Assembly: GCA_046160865.1 (NCBI GenBank)
Contig: JBJXHG010000109.1
Coordinates: 1-10,948 of the forward strand
From: JBJXHG01 sp046160865
Lineage (GTDB): Bacteria > Planctomycetota > UBA1135 > GCA-002686595
DNA: 10,948 nt
Direction: 5' to 3'
The position numbers and the translations under genes were made by a program. Below, piece by piece: positions 6,501 to 10,948 of this stretch. The notes under the pieces were generated by a model. That model made no database searches, was not told where the DNA came from, and saw only the letters and a program-made list of their open reading frames with translations. How positions within the stretch are numbered: position 1 is the stretch's first letter; each line of letters opens with the position of its first letter.

Positions 6501-6715
6501 CTCCCGCGCGAGTCCGAGGCGTGAGCGCGCGAGGCCGCGATCCCGGCTCGCGAGAGCCGTCGACGTGGAGGGGCGCGTCGAAGCTGCACCCTCGGTCCGG
6601 CCGCGCGACGCCGGCAGTCGCCGGAAACACGCACTCGCGCGTGCTCGATCCTGTGTACACGCGTGCCTGCGTGTGAGAGCGTGCGCCCGAATGCGTGGAG
6701 CCCGGTACCGTGCGC

Positions 6716-6722
6716 AGAGGAG
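6716..6722 (+). promoter_or_regulatory. Ribosome binding site of the TPR-glycosyltransferase gene
   Basis: AGAGGAG six bases before the ATG at 6729 is a good Shine-Dalgarno. It rules out the upstream in-frame ATG/GTG region, which would add residues of no recognisable character. Confidence 0.8.
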
Positions 6723-6728
6723 CTCCGC

Positions 6729-8399
6729 ATGAGCGCGCGTCCGCTTTCCGAATCGCTCGCGCTCGGTCGCGAGCTCTTGTGCACCGGCAAGCTCGCCGAA
6801 GCCGAGCGCGTGTATGAAGCGCTGGTCCAAAGCGCGCCGGATCACGGCGAAGCGCGTTACGGACGCGGCGTCGTCGCGCTGCGCTCGTGCCAGTTCGAGC
6901 GCGCCGTGACCGAGCTCGCGCTCGCCGCGACGGCGGCGCCGCGCGTCGCGGCCGCGCAGCGTTGGCTCGGCGAGGCGCTGCTCGCGCTCGGCAAGCCCTC
7001 GCCCGCCGTCGCCGCGTTGCGCAGAGCGCTCGCGCTCGGCGGGCCGTCGGGCGACGCGCAGTTCTTCCTCGCCGTCGCATTGAGCGCACTCGGCGACACG
7101 GCCGACGCCGAACGAGCGTTGCGCGCCGCGCGCACGCTCGACGAACGGCTCGTATCCGCGCTGTGCGGACGGACGCGCGAGATGCGCGCAGGCGGCGCGA
7201 TCGAGCTCGCGCGCACCGTTGCGGAACACCTGATCCGCGCGTGGCCCGACGACTCGAGCGCGTGGATCGAGCTCGGCTTCGTGCACCTCGCGAGCAACGG
7301 CTTCGATGAAGCCGAGCGCTGCTTCGCGCGCGCGCACGAGCTCGGACCCGACTCCGCCGACGCGCGGATCGCGCTCGGACACCTGTGCTGGAGCCGGTGC
7401 CGCGCACAGGAAGCCGTCGAGTGGCACGAGCGCGCGCTCGCCGCAGCGCAGGCGCACTCGCCGGCCGCGGCGCGCGCGCGCTTCCATCTCGCGATCGCTT
7501 GGCTCGGACTCGGGCGCTTGCGCGACGGTTTCGCGGCGTTCGAAGCGCGCAAGGAGCTCCCCGGCTACCGCGCCGCACGCATCGACGTGCCGGAGTGGGA
7601 CGGCGGCGCGCTCGAGGGCCGGACGATCTTGCTCTACGCCGAGCAAGGTCTCGGCGACACGCTGCAGCTCGTGCGCTACGCGCCACTCGTCGCGGCGCGA
7701 GGCGCGCGGGTGGTGCTCGGCGTTCCTCGCGCACTCGCGACGCTGCTCGAGCGCGCGCCGGGCGTCGAGCGCGTCGCGGTTTCACACGAGGACGCAGTGC
7801 GCGCGGGCGTCGACGTGCAGGCGTCCTTGATGTCGTTGCCGTACCTCTTCGCGCACGACGTCGACACGCTGCCGCGCGCGACTCCGTATCTCGCCGCCGA
7901 CGCGAGCCGCGTCGACGTGTGGCGCCGCCGACTCGGCGACAGCGTGCAACTGCGCGTCGGCATCGTGTGGGCCGGCAGCGCCGGCAATGCGAACGACGCG
8001 CAGCGCTCGTGTGCGCTCGAGCACTTCACACGGCTCGCGCGCGTCCCCGGCGTGCAGCTCGTCAGCTTGCAGAAGGACCGGCGCGAGCCGTGGCCGGCCG
8101 GATTCGCCGCGCTCGACGCGGCGCGCGAGCTCTCGGACTTCGCCGACACGGCCGGACTCGTCGCGAACCTCGACCTCGTCGTCAGCGTCGACACGGCCGC
8201 GTGCCATCTCGCCGGAGCGCTCGCTCGACCGGTGTGGACGCTCGTGCCCTTCTGTCCCGACTGGCGCTGGATGCTCGGGCGCGACGACTCGCCGTGGTAT
8301 CCGACGATGAGGCTCTTCCGTCAGCCTGCGCCCGGCGACTGGAGTTCCGTGTTCGAGCACGTCGAACGCGAGCTCGCGACACTCGCCGCCGGCAGGTGA
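6729..8399 (+). CDS. TPR repeat protein with GT9-like glycosyltransferase domain
   Basis: The 556-residue protein has two parts. Residues about 5-275 are helical tetratricopeptide repeats (for example GRELLCTGKLAEAERVYEAL, AQRWLGEALLALGKPSPAVA and ELGFVHLASNGFDEAERCFA). Residues about 290-550 match the TPR-linked glycosyltransferase domain related to heptosyltransferases (GT9/GT-B): YAEQGLGDTLQLVRYAPL (303-320), VGIVWAGSAGNANDAQRS (410-427), LVSLQKD (444-450), DFADTAGLVANLDLVVSVDT (470-489), HLAGALARPVW (493-503) and PDWRWMLGRDDSPWYP (510-525). This architecture is widespread and is inferred to transfer sugars, possibly to proteins, in the cytoplasm; donor and acceptor are not known. There is no signal peptide or membrane segment. 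It follows the PhyH gene on the same strand and converges with the propeller gene, from which it is separated by only 35 bases. Confidence 0.93.
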   Translation: MSARPLSESLALGRELLCTGKLAEAERVYEALVQSAPDHGEARYGRGVVALRSCQFERAVTELALAATAAPRVAAAQRWLGEALLALGKPSPAVAALRRALALGGPSGDAQFFLAVALSALGDTADAERALRAARTLDERLVSALCGRTREMRAGGAIELARTVAEHLIRAWPDDSSAWIELGFVHLASNGFDEAERCFARAHELGPDSADARIALGHLCWSRCRAQEAVEWHERALAAAQAHSPAAARARFHLAIAWLGLGRLRDGFAAFEARKELPGYRAARIDVPEWDGGALEGRTILLYAEQGLGDTLQLVRYAPLVAARGARVVLGVPRALATLLERAPGVERVAVSHEDAVRAGVDVQASLMSLPYLFAHDVDTLPRATPYLAADASRVDVWRRRLGDSVQLRVGIVWAGSAGNANDAQRSCALEHFTRLARVPGVQLVSLQKDRREPWPAGFAALDAARELSDFADTAGLVANLDLVVSVDTAACHLAGALARPVWTLVPFCPDWRWMLGRDDSPWYPTMRLFRQPAPGDWSSVFEHVERELATLAAGR

Positions 8400-8419
8400 C
8401 GCGCGTCACGGATTCATTC

Positions 8420-8434
8420 GGCGCGCTGCGCGCC
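8420..8434. terminator. Small stem-loop between convergent genes
   Basis: GGCGCG/CGCGCC with a 3-base loop fills the second half of the 35-base gap between the two convergent stop codons. It could serve both directions but has no T-tract on either side, so this is a weak call. Confidence 0.3.
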
Positions 8435-10339
8435 TCAGGGCGCGAGCACGAACCACAGCTCGTCGGAGAGCGCGGAGCGTCCGTTCTCGAGGTCGCGCGC
8501 GACGAAGCGCGCACGCAACGCGGATCCGGCCGGCAAGTACGCGGCGCCGCGGGCGGCGACTTCGACCGTGCCGGAGCAGTCGGCCATCGACGTGCTGCCG
8601 CGCGCGCGCGCGAAACCGCTGCGCACGAAGCGCCGGTCGTCCGCGAACGGCACCGCGCTCGCGAGTCGGCACGCGACGAAGCCGAGCGCCTGATTGCGCG
8701 CGTTCTGCACCACGAACTCGCCCCGGCGCGCGCCCGCGGAATCGTCCGGCGCGCGCACGCGGAGTGAGGCGGCGCAGCCGAGCGCGCTGCGCTCGGCAGG
8801 CGCGACGGAGCGCACGAACTCTTCGTCGGTCGCACCGTCGCAATCGTCGTCGAGACCGTTGAAGCGCTCGTCCGCGCCGGGGTGCACGTCCGCGCGCATG
8901 TCGTCGCAGTCGGATGCGTCGAGCACGAAGCCGGCTTCCAGATCGCTCGCGACGCGCGACTGCACCGGGTTGCCGAAACCGTCGCCGTCCCGATCGACGT
9001 GGTACACGCGCTCCGGCAGCTCGGTCGGCACGAGCTCCCGCACGAACACGTCCCATGCGTTGTTCGTGTCGCCGCACGTCAAGTTGCGCGCGCGGCTGAC
9101 GAACGCGATGCACTCGCCGCCGCTCGAAACCGAGGCCGCGTAGCTCGGCGCCTGTGCTTGCTCCCCGCGCTCGGACACGTCGACGCGCAGGGTCGTGTAC
9201 TCCTCGACGTCGTGCAGGAACACGTCCTCGAAGCCATTCGTGTCGCCGTCGACGAGGTTCGTCGCCGCGCTGGTGAACGCGACGAAGCGGCCGTCGGGCG
9301 AGATCGAGGGCGCATTCGAAGGACGGTTGCCGAGGCGGCCGTGCGAGTCGACGCTGACGGCGCGCGTGTGGGCGATCAATCGATCGCGCACGAACACTTG
9401 CCGCGGTCCGCGCGGGCGCGGCAGCAGTACGACTGCGTCGCTCGTGAACGCGACGAAGCGGCCGTCCGCGCTGATCGACGGTGCGTAGCTCGCACCGTCC
9501 GCCTGGCGGTTCTCCGAGCTCACGCTGACACGCTGCAACGCGTCGATGCGGCGGTCGAACACGAACACGTCGCGCTCGCCGTTCGTGTCGCCGAAGACGA
9601 GGTTCGTGGCGGCGCTCGTGAACGCGACGAAACGGCCGTCGAACGAGATCGAGGGCGACGTGCTCGGCGCGTTGCCCGCGCGGCCGAGCCGGTTGCGGCT
9701 CACGATCGTCGTCGCGCACGTCACGCGATCGTGCACGAGCACGTCGATCTGGCCGTTCGCGTCGCCGGGCACGAGCGCGTCCCAGCCGCACTCGAACGCG
9801 ACGAAGCGGCCATCGCCCGAGATCGAGGGGCGGAAGCACGCGATCGGGCTCGCGCGCCCCGACGAATCGACGCTGACGAGCGTCGTGTCGCCGAGCGTCC
9901 GGTCGTGCACGAAAATGCCACCGATCCCGTACCCGTCGAGGTTCGGCGCGCGGCTCTCGAACGCGACGTAGCGGCCGTCGGTGCTGATCGACGGCGCCCG
10001 GCTGTCGCCGCGTGCTTCCTCGCCCTCGATTCCCACGCTGACGCGGGTCGTGCGCCCGGTCGAACGATCGTGCACGAACACGTCGGAAGCGCCGTTCGTG
10101 TCGCCGTCGACGAGATCGTCCGCCGCGCTCGCGAACGCGATCACGCGTCCGTCGCTCGAGATCGAGGGCTCGGACGAATCGGCGCTCACCTGCACGCCGT
10201 CCGAGCGCGCGCTGACTCGCCACGTCGATTGCGCGGCAACCGAGCTCGACCACGCGACGACCACCGCGGCGGCGAGCGCGCCGAATCGCGCGCCGCCGGA
10301 CCGGCACGGACCAATCGCCTTCGATCGATCGACGCTCAC
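8435..10339 (-). CDS. Secreted seven-bladed beta-propeller protein with MopE-type motif and C-terminal domain
   Basis: The chosen start is GTG at 10339, directly before a signal peptide (hydrophobic 20-35, cleavage after VAA at 36), giving 634 residues. The frame is open to 10741, but the extra 134 residues look non-coding; GTG at 10342 is an alternative. Residues about 40-437 hold seven TolB/PD40-like repeats of roughly 55-58 residues with the consensus PSIS-DGR-VAF-S, GDTNG-xx-DVFVHDR and T-RVSV. Blades 1, 3, 4, 6 and 7 carry a D/G-GD-x-N-xxx-D loop suited to calcium; blades 2 and 5 lack it. Residues 447-507 match the MopE-type metal-binding motif (DRDGDGFGN, DCDD, VHPGADERFNGLDDDCDG, DEE). 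Residues about 520-634 form a further beta-rich domain with cysteines. It is probably an exported surface protein with a binding or scaffold role; no enzyme signature was seen. The gene converges with the TPR gene. Confidence 0.85.
   Translation of the reverse strand: MSVDRSKAIGPCRSGGARFGALAAAVVVAWSSSVAAQSTWRVSARSDGVQVSADSSEPSISSDGRVIAFASAADDLVDGDTNGASDVFVHDRSTGRTTRVSVGIEGEEARGDSRAPSISTDGRYVAFESRAPNLDGYGIGGIFVHDRTLGDTTLVSVDSSGRASPIACFRPSISGDGRFVAFECGWDALVPGDANGQIDVLVHDRVTCATTIVSRNRLGRAGNAPSTSPSISFDGRFVAFTSAATNLVFGDTNGERDVFVFDRRIDALQRVSVSSENRQADGASYAPSISADGRFVAFTSDAVVLLPRPRGPRQVFVRDRLIAHTRAVSVDSHGRLGNRPSNAPSISPDGRFVAFTSAATNLVDGDTNGFEDVFLHDVEEYTTLRVDVSERGEQAQAPSYAASVSSGGECIAFVSRARNLTCGDTNNAWDVFVRELVPTELPERVYHVDRDGDGFGNPVQSRVASDLEAGFVLDASDCDDMRADVHPGADERFNGLDDDCDGATDEEFVRSVAPAERSALGCAASLRVRAPDDSAGARRGEFVVQNARNQALGFVACRLASAVPFADDRRFVRSGFARARGSTSMADCSGTVEVAARGAAYLPAGSALRARFVARDLENGRSALSDELWFVLAP
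9060..10200 (-). repeat. Seven-fold internal coding repeat of the propeller gene
   Basis: The DNA word AACGCGA (plus strand; most copies extend to AACGCGACGAAGCGGCC) recurs at 9102, 9276, 9447, 9621, 9795, 9960 and 10134. The spacings are 174, 171, 174, 174, 165 and 174 bases, all multiples of three. It encodes the GRFVAF strand of each blade. CCGTTCGTGTCGCCG-like words encoding GDTNG recur in step. The near identity of codons among blades suggests recent expansion or gene conversion rather than ancient divergence only. Confidence 0.85.
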
Positions 10340-10626
10340 CACGGGTTCCAGGAGCGCAGCGGAAAGCCCGTCCGAAAACCGCGCCGCGGCACGCGGCCGA
10401 ACGAGCCATCTCGGTGCGAGCGGGGTAAGCGCCGTTGCGCGCAGCGCACCGAAGCGGGCCAGCGGCGCGCCTCGAGGGCGATCCCACGACGCGGACGGAC
10501 GGAGAAAATCACAGCGGAGGTTCGACGCGGCGGCGCAGGCGTCCGAAGCCTCGTCAGGCCTCGAGTCGTGCACGAGCAGCCCGTGGTGAACGTGCTCCGC
10601 GCTCGAAAGTCGTCCGTGCGTGTTGG

Positions 10627-10645
10627 CCCCGTGCATCGAACGGGG
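10627..10645. repeat. Short stem-loop
   Basis: CCCCGT/ACGGGG is a 6-bp stem with a 7-base loop, ending one base before the larger stem-loop at 10647. There is no T-tract on either strand. Confidence 0.5.
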
Positions 10646-10646
10646 A

Positions 10647-10689
10647 GCGCGATCCTCGGCGAACCCTCGCGATTCGCCGAGCATCGCGC
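10647..10689. repeat. Long stem-loop with 17-position arms and one mismatch
   Basis: The arms GCGCGATCCTCGGCGAA and TTCGCCGAGCATCGCGC pair at 16 of 17 positions, with one C-C mismatch, around a 9-base loop (CCCTCGCGA). No T-tract follows on either strand, so it does not look like an intrinsic terminator. It lies about 310 bases upstream of the propeller start. It could be a protein-binding palindrome, a structured RNA leader or part of a dispersed repeat. Confidence 0.65.
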
Positions 10690-10948
10690 GACGCCGGGCC
10701 GGCGCGAACGGGCGGCTATTGCGCCGAATGACTTTCACCACGGGCTGCTAGCCTGCCGGTCCGTTCGGGCGCAATCCAGAACACATGGCACGGACGGAAA
10801 CCGTGCGCGTGCCGTGAAGTTGCGCGTCCGCTCGCGATCGAGTGCCCGCGTGGAGCCGTAGCGCGTGGAGCTGCGCTCGACCGCGGCCACGGAGGCAGTT
10901 CCGTGCTCCCCGCCGCGACGTGGTGAGAAATGCGGGCGAGCCTGCATT

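Larger units (their letters stand above)
10340..10948. other. Right-end region without a convincing gene
   Basis: This 609-base stretch upstream of the propeller gene has open frames in several phases but none with a recognisable motif, ribosome binding site or signal peptide. It contains two adjacent stem-loops (10627-10689). A few ATG codons near the right edge could begin genes that lie outside the window, but this cannot be judged. Promoters of the propeller gene should lie here; no clear one was seen. Confidence 0.5.

Noticed and set aside
4167..7646. A 1159-codon minus-strand frame across pepE, the intergenic gap, PhyH and the TPR gene
   Set aside because: It is arginine-rich low-complexity translation with no domain and lies opposite or out of phase to clearly recognised genes; such frames are expected in GC-rich DNA.
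9060..10200. Evenly spaced repeats that could suggest a CRISPR array
   Set aside because: The spacing of 165-174 bases is a multiple of three, the repeats lie in frame inside a coding sequence, and the parts between them are also conserved as propeller blades.
10340..10741. N-terminal extension of the propeller protein to the frame's first ATG at 10741
   Set aside because: The extension has no motif and would place the signal peptide 134 residues inside the protein.
8882..10861. A 659-codon plus-strand frame opposite the propeller gene
   Set aside because: Its regularity only mirrors the seven repeats of the real gene on the minus strand; the residues (many Arg, Val, Ala, Asp, His) match no family.

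Overview
This window is GC-rich DNA with long open frames on both strands, most of them shadows of a smaller set of real genes. The best lineage clue is in the secreted proteins. Two copper-protein genes carry a C-terminal cysteine-rich domain (CFGDGS, GHGCAN, GVRC, RFGGHNAGTNGAP and TNFSN motifs). From memory this domain recurs in secreted proteins of deep-branching Planctomycetota (Poly30-like and related genomes). A seven-repeat beta-propeller protein with a MopE-type motif fits the same picture. The assignment to Planctomycetota is an inference.

Layout from left to right. (1) 1-1628, minus strand: a two-gene fatty-acid or butyryl-type module, acetyl-CoA acetyltransferase followed by a 3-hydroxyacyl-CoA dehydrogenase that runs off the left edge. 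The two overlap by 4 bases (GTGA), which suggests translational coupling. (2) 1836-4040, minus strand: two tandem paralogous secreted plastocyanin-like cupredoxins, each with a full His/Cys/His/Met type-1 copper site fused to the planctomycete-type C-terminal domain. Between them lies a 326-bp imperfect palindrome (2815-3140) made of two inverted arms, each holding a 28-nt stem-loop. (3) 4145-4876, minus strand: peptidase E (alpha-aspartyl dipeptidase, family S51). (4) 4877-5408: a divergent gap holding a textbook intrinsic terminator on the minus strand with no recognised gene feeding it. (5) 5409-8399, plus strand: a phytanoyl-CoA dioxygenase-family Fe(II)/2-oxoglutarate enzyme with a helical C-terminal tail, then a TPR protein fused to a GT9-like glycosyltransferase domain. 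Such pairs often sit in surface-glycan contexts. (6) 8435-10339, minus strand: a secreted seven-bladed propeller protein with putative calcium loops and a MopE-type motif, convergent with the TPR gene. (7) 10340-10948: no convincing gene, but two adjacent stem-loops, one with 17-position arms and a single mismatch.

The genes do not form one pathway. The thiolase/dehydrogenase pair is a metabolic operon. The cupredoxins and the propeller protein are cell-surface or exported, with a possible shared metal-binding theme. The dioxygenase and TPR-glycosyltransferase may act on glycans or lipids. No rRNA, tRNA, CRISPR array, transposase or phage gene was seen.
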